A stretch of 64,000 nucleotides of DNA from Oreochromis niloticus (Eukaryota; Chordata; Actinopteri; Cichliformes; Cichlidae), in contig NC_031983.2 in NCBI RefSeq assembly GCF_001858045.2, positions 15,331,204-15,395,203 on the forward strand. Reading direction: 5' to 3'. Numbering within the stretch: position 1 is the stretch's first letter; each line of letters begins with the position of its first letter. The position numbers were made by a program, and so were the translations under genes. This document shows, piece after piece, positions 11,310 to 22,689 of the stretch. Below the pieces are notes generated by a model. The model was not told where the DNA came from. It saw only the letters and a program-made list of their open reading frames with translations, and did no database searches.

Positions 11310-14300
11310 ATCGATCAAACTTTTCTACAGCACGTTATACCACTCCGGGTCGAGAGGAGCGATATAGCATGGACCGGTTGAATGACTATGTCGGATCGAA
11401 GCATGACCGAAAGCGTGGCAGGGATTTTCCCTTTGAACTTCTTCCTGTTCCATGATTAACCTCCAACTGTTAAATGTTTCCTCAATATTGCTGTAAGTAA
11501 CAACAAAGTTAGTTTTTTAGGATCAGACAGGGGTCCAGTCCCAAAACTTTCCTTACACATGCCCACAGACTTGAGCTGTCACTGAATTAGCATCTGTGGG
11601 ACAAATAAGCTTCAGGGACTGACTTGCTTTTAGAACCGACCTTACGAGGCCTTTAGAGGCCTTTTGATTTTTACCCAAAGAGAAATTTGATCCTTACAAA
11701 CTAATATCAGATAAAACAAAAACAAAAACATGATACTGTTTAGTTGTGATGAACAGTAACCACTTACCTCAACTTTGATGGGTTTTTTTTCTCAGCTATT
11801 TATTCTGCACAGAGCGTTTCCGGTGTGGCTCATGCAAAAGAGAATTGCAACAACACAGCATGTTTCTCTTCTCCCTTTCACACAGTAAGTATGTCTGTTG
11901 TAGACTGCGCTTTATAAATGTCTCTTTGATTATTCAATCAGTCTTTGAAAACTTTATCGTCATCACCAGCATGCTTTGTACCTCAGGCTCATCAGAGACA
12001 ATCGTATCCAGGTAAAATAATTTTCTTTAATCTACACACTTTTAGGAATTAATTAGCTAATTTCATGGATAATTTCAGTGACTGAATTATTGCCGGTCAT
12101 TCGTACATTTACTTTATTATATAAAATATATAAATTAAATCTCTTTGAAACTTTTAGAATCTAATCTGTTGGTTTCTTTTTTTCATAGCATTTTATCAAA
12201 GTGTTGTCTGCTACAAAGTTAAAAGTATTGTACTAGTAGTAATATAGCATCCACCATCTCCTGCTTGCATATTTCTGAAAACATGTTAGTGGTGTGGCAG
12301 CCATGGATTGAGCTAGCCCTGCAAACCCTGTGGATGGACGATGCAGTGGACAGTGGGAGGAAGCATCCTGAAGCTCTCTTTGCAGACCACTGTGTGTGAT
12401 TCTCCACTCGCCGACCAGAAAAGACAAACGGCAGGTCTCAGTTGCAGCACCTCATCCATCCATGTCTGATCCTGCATCAGCAGATTCAGCAACACAGCCA
12501 GAGACTTCCTGTAATCTATTACAGTTGTTAAAAAAAAAAAACGGTCCAGGAACAGGTCACTCAGGTTAATCCTGTATAAACAACTGATATTGTTTTTCCT
12601 TCTTTAAATATTGTTGGCTTATTAGAAATATTCTTGTTCAATTGTTGTTGTTATTTACTTTATTGCCATCAAATAAATATCCATGTAAAATTGTCCAAAG
12701 TTAGCATTATGTTCATACATGTTAAAAATACCTGAAAATAAAATGAGTTCAGTGACAGTTAGTGTTTGTTGTAGTCAATTTATTAATAACAAAAAACTTT
12801 TAAACTAATGCAACACATATAACAATGTCACAAAATATTCAAATAAATACATTTCTTAATGCATAACTGATTTTGGATCTGATCTTTCAAGAAGTGAAAG
12901 TCTGTCCATCCTCTCACTGATCGAATCGATCGATTCGGTACCTTGTGAATCTGAATCGAAGCCCAACTCGTCTCCACCAAACGCGAGCTCAATAATGGCC
13001 ACAGTGAGCGTGTGAGCAACTATTTGCCTGCGCTACTGTGCATGTATGAAGTGGACCGACTTGTGATCAGGCACACATGAGGCCGACCGGCTGAGAATAC
13101 TGAAATCAAAGGAAATGAAACTCTTCTGTCTGGTGAAATGTTATACTTACCAAATCATGCTCCCTGGCCTTATATCCTTTGCAGGTGGAACTGGACCCAG
13201 TTGTGAAAACCAATGATTTCGTTCCTGATTTTGTCTGGCCAACAAAGAGTCCAGGCTGGTGATGATCAATTTAAGAACAGAAACACACACTTCTTACCAA
13301 AGAAATGAATATTATTTTACAGTGTTGCTGAATCACATGGACGAATTTAACACCTGGACACAGTTATAGCGTGATGACTGGCAGGAGGAGATCTCACCCT
13401 GTGTTTCTCTGCCTGTGGTAGAGGTGGAACCAGATCAAGTGGCGCAGATTCTTGAACAGCCTCAAGTCAGAGCTGGATTGACCTTTTGTCACCAGGTACT
13501 GATGAGCCCGCTGTGGAGAAACATCACTGATGATGTTCATGAATCCCCAGCTGACTCTGGTAACCTTAATACAGCACAGAAAAAATGTCACCATAATAAT
13601 TTTATGTTGTTATTATTGTGATAATAACATAAACAGATGAATCAATGTCATTATCTTTGATGTTTTACACTTAACATAATTAAAAAAAACATGAGTATAA
13701 AAGGTGTTAAAACTCTGATGCCATCTTGGAATACTGCACTTTGCTCATGTCATTACAGCATTTCTCTCTTTCTAATCATACATCTAGATGTTATGTCAAC
13801 ACACATTTAATCTACATTATAAGAGTGCCTTTGTGATAAATGTGTCTTTCATTCTTGAATTAAATGGTTAAATATTTAATCTAACTAAACCCTAAAGATG
13901 GAGTCAGAAGACAACAGTCACCTGAAGGGGCTGAAAATTGTAAAGACCCTACAGAACAATCAGTAAATGTGAGTAAATCTGTGATTCTGTGAGTAACACA
14001 CTGGGTTCAGTTTGGAGGTTGAACTCTCACTCACCAGGCCGACAGCCGTCTGTGCCACAGTTAAACTCATGCAGTGCTAATTTAAAAACTCTCAAATATT
14101 TTGGACAATTTATATTTTTCTATCACAAAACATACAAGTCTTCATTGAAGTAAACACACAGAGCAGTAGTGGATTTTTTTTAAAATATTATTTTTCTTTA
14201 TTTTGATTTGCTGCTAACTGCATTGGTTCTATTTGTAGTTTTGTAGTAGGGAGCACTACAAAAACTACAAATAAAAAAATCCAATTAACAAATTTTGTGC

Positions 14301-14370
14301 TCTCTACTATCAGCACCCCTCACTTGAATTTTTGTTTTTCAGTTTAAGCCAATTAAATTCAATCCAAAAA
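11310..14370. other. no gene supported, U copy A
   Basis: Intron-like or intergenic sequence with several splice-site-like signals and short frames. A small frame on the minus strand (11,340-11,455; MEQEEVQREN to LDPEWYNVL) is also open in copies B and C, but is too short to call. A perfect 14-bp palindrome GAATCGATCGATTC lies at about 12,923-12,937. Confidence 0.4.
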
Positions 14371-14371
14371 T

Positions 14372-14515
14372 TCAACCCCAACAATCAAGTGATCCCCTAT
14401 GAGCAAGCACAAGGCAACGGTGGACAGGAAAAACTCCCTTTAACAGGAAGAAACCTGTGACAGAACCAGGCTCAGGGAGGGGCAGTCTTCTGTCATGACT
14501 GGTTGGGAGGTGAGG
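14372..14515 (-). repeat. LINE 3'-end fragment downstream of the 267-codon frame, copy A
   Basis: On the minus strand: CCTGAGCCTGGTTCTGTCAC, then TTTCTTCCTGTTAAAGGGAG, then TGCTTGCTCATAGGGGATC. This is a very common teleost non-LTR 3' UTR sequence. It lies in the same orientation as, and 170 bases past, the stop codon of the 267-codon frame, so it may be part of that transcript. Confidence 0.75.
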
Positions 14516-14683
14516 GCAAAATAAAATTGAACATAAAGGAGAGCACAGTATAGTTATGACAGGTTGTGGACCGTGGCTGGAAAACATTATTACTGTTTTC
14601 AAAAGGCACCCGGTCGACATCCACAATTACAGTAGGGCTGGAATGGATAATAAGGATAATCCCACAGAGGACGGACATTCACT

Positions 14684-15487
14684 TCAGCTGAAAATATTTG
14701 AGACGGCCCAGCAAGCTGCAGGAACAACAACGGCTGCTGTGACAAGACCTAGACCTACTTTAAGTGCGAGTTTGGCACCAGCACGCCACCAACTACTAGT
14801 CTGAGCCTCATCAGGAGGTGGTTCTGTGACAGGAGTGTTATGTTCCTCATGTTCAGCTGCACGTGTAATTATTAAACGCTGTGATACTTCCGCTTTGATC
14901 ACAAGGTTGTTTAAAGCACTCCTGATTTTCGCATTCTCTTCCTTTAGTTCATTTACCCCCCTTTCAATGTTGTCCAGCTTAGTGATAATCATTCTGTTCT
15001 GCTCCACGAGAAACCCTTCATACTGACCTATTCTTCTCTCGATTGACTCAAACGTTCTGTGCAACTGCTGCAGAGACTCATGGCATCTGGCAGCACAACG
15101 GCACCGACCACTAGTGTGAGCCTCGTCACGATATGGTTCTGCGAAGGAAGTCTCACGTTCAGTTGCATTTTGATTTGCCACTTGGATCTCAAGATTATGT
15201 ATAGTTTTCCTGAGAGCCCTGTTCTCTTTCTCTAATTGACACATCTTACTGTTAGCCTTGGCCAGCTTTACAATGAGAAGCGCTCTCTCTCGCAGTTGAT
15301 GTGATTCCTCTGTATTATCTCTGTCCGTAGGTGAATTATTTAATGTTTCCTCTGACATTTCTTTAACAGTATAAAAGCACAGTGTCAAAAGAAAAAAACT
15401 TTGTATGAATTGTATGAATGTAAAAGTATTATCTTTGTCAAAGACAACTCGCTTTGCAAAAACGACTCGCTGTTTCTGAAGCCGCAC
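14684..15487 (-). CDS. coiled-coil, C-terminally hydrophobic protein, U copy A
   Basis: Open frame of 267 codons with no recognised family. The first 43 codons hold a hydrophobic stretch (residues 25-41). The likelier start is Met44 (MSEETLNN), because a TATA-like CATAAATAC lies only about 30 bases before the first ATG, which would put transcription start next to it. From Met44: acidic polar head, a Leu-rich coiled coil (residues 66-105), a Cys cluster (129-135), a second coiled coil (140-205), and a Gly/Ala/Val-rich hydrophobic segment (about 239-262) ending seven residues before the stop, as in tail-anchored membrane proteins. EPYRDEAHTSGR (118-129) and EPPPDEAQTSSW (222-233) form an internal repeat. 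All three copies stay open. A LINE tail lies just downstream. It may be a host gene, a transposon passenger gene or a relic. Confidence 0.6.
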   Translation of the reverse strand: MRLQKQRVVFAKRVVFDKDNTFTFIQFIQSFFLLTLCFYTVKEMSEETLNNSPTDRDNTEESHQLRERALLIVKLAKANSKMCQLEKENRALRKTIHNLEIQVANQNATERETSFAEPYRDEAHTSGRCRCAARCHESLQQLHRTFESIERRIGQYEGFLVEQNRMIITKLDNIERGVNELKEENAKIRSALNNLVIKAEVSQRLIITRAAEHEEHNTPVTEPPPDEAQTSSWWRAGAKLALKVGLGLVTAAVVVPAACWAVSNIFS

Positions 15488-15544
15488 GAAGGTAAGTAAA
15501 CTGTGTTAAAGCACCTGTATTTATGGATTCATGTGGCAGAGATG

Positions 15545-15566
15545 GTGACGTCGACTGCCACGTCAC
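15545..15566 (-). promoter_or_regulatory. inverted TGACGT pair upstream of the 267-codon frame, copy A
   Basis: GTGACGTCGACTGCCACGTCAC. On the gene strand it holds TGACGTGG, an ATF6/XBP1-type core, and a second CRE-like TGACGTCG in opposite orientation. It lies about 60 bases before the first ATG and 35 bases before the TATA-like CATAAATAC. Functional binding is inferred. Confidence 0.4.
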
Positions 15567-15587
15567 AGTCTCTCCTTTGAGTAGATC

Positions 15588-15960
15588 AAAGCATCAAAGA
15601 AGCATTTAATTTGTTTTTGATTGAAATTGAATATTACTTAAACTCTCTTAAATTAACTTCCAATAAAAAAGGTTTATCATTGATTGAAATTCATTCAGAG
15701 ATGTTTAATGAATGAGCTGTCACAAATATAACTTTTAAAGTACATAGTTGTTATGAAGTCTGTCACATCCCTCCTTTTTTTTTTTTCTCTTTTTCCTTTA
15801 TTTATTTATCCTTCTTATTTCATCATACTGTATATTGTTACTGTTATTTGTCTTGTTTGTCTACTGTACAAACTGAACTGGAATGACTGACTGTTCACTT
15901 TATAATTTCAAATAAAGTTGTATTAAAAAAAAAAAAAAAAAAAAAAAGCATCAAAGAAGC
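15588..15960 (+). mobile_element. retrotransposed 0.34-kb insert with target-site duplication, copy A only
   Basis: AAAGCATCAAAGAAGC occurs at 15,588-15,603 and again at 15,945-15,960. The insert between them (15,604-15,944) ends with AATAAA (15,911-15,916), TTGTATT and a run of about 24 A. Copies C (50,591-50,606) and B (30,134-30,149) show the empty site with a single copy of the 16-mer. This is the signature of target-primed reverse transcription. The body is AT-rich and non-coding, probably the 3' end of an L1-type LINE or a processed transcript. Confidence 0.93.
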
Positions 15961-16605
15961 GCTCCTTGTCATTCCGCGCATGCTCAGATCATGCGTATTG
16001 AAATGAACGGGATATTTATTTATTCATTTTAAATACCTTGCTATATAACAAAGGTGACTGCGCACTAAAAGGACGAGGAGAGTTCAAAATAGGGCTGTTC
16101 GGTATAACGACACATATCGGATGATGATATGAAAAAGCCTATCGTTTCATATTACGGCAATATTTTTTCATGGTTTTTATGGTCACTGTAGTATTAATTT
16201 CCAAACGGCGCCCCATACTCTTTCGCTTATATTTAATATAACCACACTCCGGACGGACAAGCGACTGCTGTTATGCGTTGTCGTTAGCAACAACGACGGT
16301 AAAACCATACGCTGGGGCAAGAGGGGGAGGTTACCCACAAACTGAATATGGACAAGATTTACTACGGCAGCTGAAGAATCCGCTGGAAAAGGCACAAGAT
16401 AAATGACAGGTTTCACGTCTCACCCCCTCATTGCCTCCGTCCACTGCAGGCTCACACAGCACTCGGCAGAGAACTCCCCCGGAAACATCCACGCAGCGCA
16501 TCTTGCTACCACCTTCAAGTTGTACTCAAGTTTATAAAGAACCCATATGAAAGTATTGTTGTTAAGTTAAATCCAATTTATTAACCTACCTCTGAGATGA
16601 AGTAC

Positions 16606-17128
16606 CAACCCGTTCTCACTCCCGAGGCGTAAATTACTGACGATTTGTCACGTCCCTTAACTTCTCATGCTGACGCTGAAGGTACCCTTCCACGTTTTTA
16701 TGCGACGCTGTGGGTTGTCAATTCATTCCAATATGAACCCGCTCTCGGCGATCAGAGACGCTTCGAGCAGAGGCTCCGGCCATCCATTTACTCCAATAAT
16801 AACCCCGTCACGGCGAAACGTGACGCCTTGAAGTACAATCTAACTGGAAAACCGGGGACCCTCTCCGCGAACGGGTTTTTCTCCCTAATTTAATGCTTTC
16901 TTTTAATGACATCCTTAACATTTCTCAACAAAAACACATGAAAGTAACACTGATAATTCAACAATAAAATCGCTTCATTTTCCAAAGTGATTCACGATCT
17001 GAAAGTGCTCAGATTTAACGTACATAATCCTTGGTTGGGTTTATTATTTTTATTTCACGTAAAACACATTTATAGTTTTATTCACCACTCCTGTTAGTTT
17101 TGGATGCGCTCGGCTCCAACCAATCAGA
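16606..17128 (+). repeat. KDZ transposon left terminal inverted repeat
   Basis: Matches 28,919-29,400 in reverse complement from CAACCCGTTCTC inward to CCAACCAATCAGA. The left copy holds about 46 extra bases (near 16,826-16,872) that the right copy lacks. The spurious frame over it appears on opposite strands at both ends, as expected for an inverted repeat. Confidence 0.9.
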
Positions 17129-17457
17129 CCAATTTACGCTAACGGCGCACTAATCCCGTAACTGCACACTACCCATAAGCCTCAAACACCGTTGCTATGG
17201 AAATGAAAATAATCAACAGCTTGGTGCTACCCGTTATTCCTTTATTTACTCTAAAATAATAACCAGCGATAATACGAAAATAAACTGGCCCAGTGTTTAA
17301 TTATGTAATTACAAATTGCAAATTTTATTTTTTTTATTTTATTTTATTTCATTTTTTGCAATATTTATCTACAGCGTGCCTTCAGCGACACGTAAACAGA
17401 TCTTAAGCAAGGCGATTGGATGGTTTTTACTGCAATGCATCTTGGGAGTCGTAGTAA
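17129..17457. other. subterminal non-coding part of the KDZ element
   Basis: AT-rich, with a T-rich tract at 17,320-17,355 and a few CpGs near 17,140-17,200. No coding sequence is supported. It probably holds the promoter of the plus-strand gene, whose first strong donor lies at 17,521. Confidence 0.4.
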
Positions 17458-20368
17458 ATGGATCTTTCAACTCACCGTCCAGCGAATTTTTCGACTCGAC
17501 ACGAGGCAGATCTTAGCTAGGTAAGTTGTGATAAACTGTGGGTAATTTGCATGTTCACTGAAATATTAATCAGCTGATATTAAACTTGAAATGTTTTCAC
17601 AGAGCAGTCTGTGTACCAAGAGAACTACTTCTGCAAAGGTTTATTAAATTTTTTTTGTGACGTATTCTCATGTGTAAGACACTTGCTTGGCCACCCAGCT
17701 AATGTTAGTACTGCTCTATTTTAGCAATGTATCCTTTCTCTAATTAATTCATTTTTTTAACCCTATTCTCGTAATTAACTCAATATTAACGACTTTAATC
17801 TCGTAACTGATTTTTTTTTTTCTAAATATGGTGTAATACTGCCTCGTAATACAAGTTATTTCTTTGGTCACAAATTATTTTTGTAACCATTTCACCAAAA
17901 CAGACCTGAAATAATCCCTACATGTTCCATTTTCATTTGCAGAAATTATAAAGCCAAAAACCAAACCATGCCCTTCCTGTCAGGCTCCAAGCACCTGCAA
18001 CAGGAAGACATGCAGTGGATGCCTGGGCAGCCTGAACGTAAAGGAGGGATTGAAAAAAAAAAAACAAGAACAGCAACTGGGCTGCCTCTGTTAAAAAAAA
18101 ACAGAAATGCGAGCAGGGTGGTCAATTCAGCCCAGTTATCAGTAAGGTCAGATCTAATAAGTGGTTCTTTATTAATCACAGTTGTCAGTGTTTTCTTGTA
18201 TATCATGAAGTAAGAAACTAACAAGACATGTATATACACATAACATATTTATTTATAAAAGAGCATAAGTAAAAAAGTTATTCACATCAGAATAACATCA
18301 TCACACTAAAGACATCAAACTAGAAAAAACTATTTTTATTTAAGCTACTTCTGATTTCTAATTTAATCGGCTATTAACAGAGAGACAAAACATTTCAAGA
18401 TGGATTTTATCATTAATTTACAGGTTTGGTTCCATAATTACTTTTTAACTATTTACAACAATAAAACACCAAAGATGTGAAACTTAAAGGTTTGTTATAC
18501 ATCAATTTGCTTACATGAAAGACTGGCTGCATATGTTTTTCTTTGTTGTTCTTGCAGGTTTCAAAACTACATGCCCTGCCAATTCTGTTTCTTGGACAGT
18601 TTGACCGAAAGGGCCGTATAGTAGGGGACGTGATCACATAGAGCCAGCGGATGGTGCTGCACGTGACATCCTCATGAAGATGAGGAAACTTTATGAACAC
18701 CTTCTGAGAAGTAAGATATGCTTTGTCCATTATCTGTGTCCTTATCAGCCTATCCTAGCTGTCTTTGGGTGATACTCATTGTACACCTTAGATAAGTAGG
18801 CAGTTCACCACGAGATATAGAGACAAACAAGATGGTGAAGATGAGGATAGTTAACAGTCACCAGCTATTGTATTCTATTCTACTCTACTCTATTTTGTTC
18901 TATTCTATTCTGTTTTTCAGCCAAGGTTCAGACCAGTAACCGTCTTGCTGTGAGGTGACACTGCCCTACATGTCCTGTTGCTAACATGAAAATAGTGTTA
19001 TATATGCCTTATTACCTCCCCATGTGGTGTTCACGTCACCAAAGCTAGCCATACTGAACCTCTGGTGTTACCCACCTGAACAATTTTGTATGTGTGTGTG
19101 TGTGTATAGTATGGTCTTTCACACTCATATATATAAAAATGTAATTTGAAAAATCTTCTCGAAAACCAGACCTGATAATTCTCTTCGAGACTTTCTAGTA
19201 TAACAAAAGTCATCAGCTATCTGGATTTATAGTCACACTCATTAATTTATTAATGTACAATGTAGAAAAGCACTACAGATGTCACACTACCCCCGAGGGC
19301 ACTTGTACTGAATGATTTGGGTCAGTGAGGGTGTGAGATGACTTATTTGATGCCAATATTTACAAGTTGTAACTTTAGTAAAAACCTAACTGAAAACATG
19401 CAAAACACTACTTATTATGTGTTTATGTGTACTGTACGTTTTTTCAACCCATTTTAATGAATATTTAATATTTAAAATTTTGCAGAATTACAAGCTTCAC
19501 CTCCTGCTAAAAATTCTACACCAGCAGCTGGACCATCCTCTGCTGACAGTGTCGATGCTGGACCAGTCCCAGACCCAGAGGCTCTAAACGAGGAATTTAT
19601 TCTTCATTTAGAGCCTGAACCAACATCTTCCCTCTGTCAGCCTCCTGTATCCTCCTCTTCATCTCTGCTTCCTCCTGCATCCTCCTCTTCATCTCCGCTT
19701 CCTGCATTTCCCTCAATTTCTACGGCGTACACCTCGGATGTCCCAAACAAAAAAAGGACAAGGAAAGGTTAGATGTTACGGTATTGTAAATGTACGAAAT
19801 ACATGACAGGTTCGTTAAGTTTGTTAAGATTTCTTTTTCTTAATTTTTGCATTTTCTCCAGTCTTACAGACCTCATGTAAATATTTCATTTGTTATTTTT
19901 CAGAATGCCAAAAACACCGTACACAGAAGATTTTCAAATATGAAGAGATAGTAGACAGGAGAGTTGTAAATGTAAGTAATTTAGCCTGCTGTTGTGCAGA
20001 TTTGTTTGCATCTTTGGACTTCCTGGACTTGAACTGTGCCTGACTGACTATCCATGAGCTTTTGTATTTGATGAATCTACGCTAATTCAGCCATTGAGTC
20101 TGGATTTCGCTCCAAGTAGGACATTAAATAGGAACATACCACCTGATACAACCTGGTCATGCTGCCTTCCTGGTGTTTACGTTCTTTAAAGTCCTCCTGA
20201 CATCATGCTCAGAAGGAGTGATTGATGTGGAGGTGCTCCTTCCCATTCAGTAACATCTGCTTCAGTTAGTTTTGCTTGTGAGCCACAATGTAAGCAGTGT
20301 TGCTTTGCTGACATGCACTCGATGCTGGCAGTACAAGCATTGTAGTGGTTCTTATGTTTTTGTAAACT

Positions 20369-20770
20369 ATCCATCCATCCATCCATCCATTCGCTTCCGC
20401 TTATCCTTTTCAGGGTCGCGGGGGGCGCTGGAGCCTATCCCAGCTGTCATAGGGCGAGAGGCAGGGTACACCCTGGACAGGTCGCCAGTCTGTCGCAGGG
20501 CCAACACATAGGGACAGACAACCATTCGCACTCACATTCACTCGCACATTCACACCTAGTGGCAATTTGGATTATCCAATTAACCTATCCCCACAAGTTG
20601 CATGTCTTTGGACGGTGGGAGGAAGCGGAGTACCCGGAGGGAACCCACGCAAACACGGGGAGAACATGCAGACTCCACACAGAAAGACCCCGGCCTGATG
20701 GTGGAATTGAACTCAGGACCTTCTTGCTGTGCGGCAACAGTGCTAACCACCGTGCCACCGTGCTGCCCAA
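20369..20770 (-). repeat. interspersed LINE/SINE-type repeat with ATCC tail
   Basis: Read on the minus strand it is a GC-richer body ending in a TGGATGGATGGATGG tail at 20,369. The body has the wording common in fish genomes (GGTCGCGGGGGGCGCTGGAGCC, CACCCTGGACAGGTCGCCAG on the plus strand). It lies in the intron between the exons at 19,971 and 20,892 of the plus-strand gene. The family name is not certain; it looks like the 3' part of a non-LTR element. Confidence 0.7.
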
Positions 20771-21144
20771 ACTAAACTAATTGTATAATATATTGAGCCA
20801 TTCAATAGTACACAAATGTTTATAAGCTCCTTTTTGTATGCAACTTGCATGTCTTTCTTAATTAACTGTTTGTTTATACAATGTTTTTCAGGAAAAAGAA
20901 GTTAAAGTCAAGTGGAAGCCCTGCTCGATATGGTATGTAGTAACAACTTTGTTGGACCGGAACAGACATTTATATTGTTGATAAATAGTTCTCACCTCAG
21001 TTTGAATTCATGTATTTGGACTAAAGTAAATTGGGAGCTTTTAGCTTTTAGCTGAGGAGCTTGATAGCAGTCCACCTCCAAAGTTCATTATGAGATTTGG
21101 AGGTGGACATGGTCAACACTTTTAAGAGTAGGCATAAGACTTTA

Positions 21145-21500
21145 CTTCTTTATAGAGCTTATAGTTAGGGCTGGTTCAGGTCAGCCTTTAGTTATGCTGT
21201 CATAGGACCAGACTGCTGTGGGTTAGTGTCCCCCCCCTCTCTCTCTCTCTCCTCTGTCTGTCTGTCTCTTTCAGGGTTATGCAGGCTCAGTATTGGTTGA
21301 AGATGCAGTCACATCTCCTTTTACTAAAAACTCTCCCCCTCTCCCTCACCATCTGTAAGCATACATGTCTCAGTAATGCAGTTCATGCATGTTGCTAACT
21401 AAACTTCTTCCCTGGAGTTTCTGTGCTCCAGCAGGTTCCGATGGCTCGTGGCTGCTGCTGTGGTCCTGCTTGACATCTACTCCATATATTATTACTCTCT
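21145..21500 (+). repeat. LINE 3'-end-like interspersed repeat
   Basis: Contains the common teleost stretch GCTTATAGTTAGGGCTGG, the CAGACTGCTGTGGG segment, a CT-rich tract (21,230-21,262) and an imperfect tail. This resembles degenerate 3' ends of fish non-LTR elements and sits in the last intron of the plus-strand KDZ gene. Confidence 0.5.
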
Positions 21501-22689
21501 GACTTGATTTGATTAATTTATATTACAATGAAGGTGTATAAAGCATGACATGAATATAGAAAATATTTCATCCTAAAAAATTGTCATATGTCACAACCTA
21601 AATTATCCTATTTTGTGTGTGGTTGTCGTTGTTGTTTATGTTTTTCTCCTGACAGTGGCAAAGTGTGGGATGACAGATGAGAATCTGCGCAGTTTTACAC
21701 ACAGTAAACCAGATCCCTGTGTGCGATCGCACAGTTCAGTTTGTAGTTCAGCATAAAAGTTCAAAATAAAATATTTACTATACATTTCAGCCAGTGTCAG
21801 TCTCTGTTTCACTCTCTAATTTGTTTCAAGTAAAGTAAGTAACATCTTGTATGAGGTGATTAGGGTCAGCAGTACTGTGTATGGGAGCCTAAAGCAAAGT
21901 TAACTGCACCAGTAGCAGCTTCAGAACATATTGTATATTATATGTTTCTACCTTTTGCAATATGTCATGTTTAGATGCAGTGACAATTGCACATTTGGAA
22001 TTGTGGTCATATGTGGTTTTTATACACAGGGTATTAGAAAATAATTGAAATTTTTTCTTGTTTGTTTACACATTATTATTGTTAATATTATTATTAGATA
22101 CCAAAGACACAATTTGATTAAGGGTTTTCCTGTCATTATTTCAATAAAAATGCAATTACACACGTAAACAATAGGATCAAAATAAACTTAAAAAGTCTAT
22201 TAGCAAATGCTGATTTTCAAAACATTCTAGAGGAAAATAGAGATAAAATAATCTGAATAATAACAGTGACCTTGGATGATGATGGAGACTTCAATGGATT
22301 ATTCTGTTTCAATCAATATTTTCATATCTATGACAATAATTTGATAAGATCAAAGAAGGCAATGATTCCAAAATGGGAGTTATGTCATTATATATATCCA
22401 GGAATATGTGCCTGAGGATAGTTGTCACGAAATCAATATTAAATCAAAGTATTCCTTAATTACCACAGCTGACACGAGTTCTCCATAGCTGCCTGCTGTC
22501 TCAGGATCTGTCTCCAAAAAGGACCAGGGAGAACTAACATGTTCTAAACTGATGCAGAAAATGCACATTAAACATAATATAAACTTACTGAGTGAAGTAA
22601 TGTCAAGAGGATTCCTTTAGCTCCTATTGGGTTGGTTCCTTGATCAATGCAATACAGAATCATTAATTTGGTTTTATGTAATGTCCTTA

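Larger units (their letters stand above)
1..16605 (+). repeat. U unit, copy A (direct; left end outside window)
   Basis: This stretch is collinear with 34,952-51,251 over its whole length, and its last 5.3 kb is collinear in inverted orientation with 29,406-34,472. The right end is sharp: the shared sequence stops at GATGAAGTAC (16,605), where the KDZ transposon terminus begins. The window opens inside the unit, so the true left end cannot be seen. Differences from copy C are mostly one-base length changes in short runs within the first 3 kb, plus scattered substitutions and one 0.36-kb retro-insertion at 15.6 kb. It could be a segmental duplication or a large mobile unit; the sequence alone does not decide. 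Confidence 0.93.
17458..21680 (+). pseudogene. second KDZ-element gene, zinc-motif protein, frameshifted
   Basis: Spliced plus-strand gene convergent with the transposase. Coding exons with consistent phases: 17,943-18,141, 18,558-18,710, 19,486-19,767, 19,904-19,971, 20,892-20,932 and 21,656-21,680. A 5' exon probably ends at the strong donor after 17,520, with a small exon near 17,603-17,637 possible. The first main exon has a Cys motif (CPSC, then CNRKTCSGC) followed by a Lys run. The third is a Ser/Pro/Glu-rich linker. The last two join to give KPCSICGKVWDDR, a second CxxC. AATAAA lies at 21,765-21,770. Frameshifts occur in the A-run near 18,090-18,103 and near 18,635, and the short 5' frame starting at 17,458 stops at the exon end, so the copy looks dead. 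The function is not recognised. It could be a DNA-binding accessory protein, by inference from the cysteine motifs only. Confidence 0.65.

Noticed and set aside
16645..16893. 82-codon frame present at both KDZ ends (also 29,083-29,361, minus strand)
   Set aside because: It lies inside the terminal inverted repeats, is seen on opposite strands as expected, and has no protein-like features.
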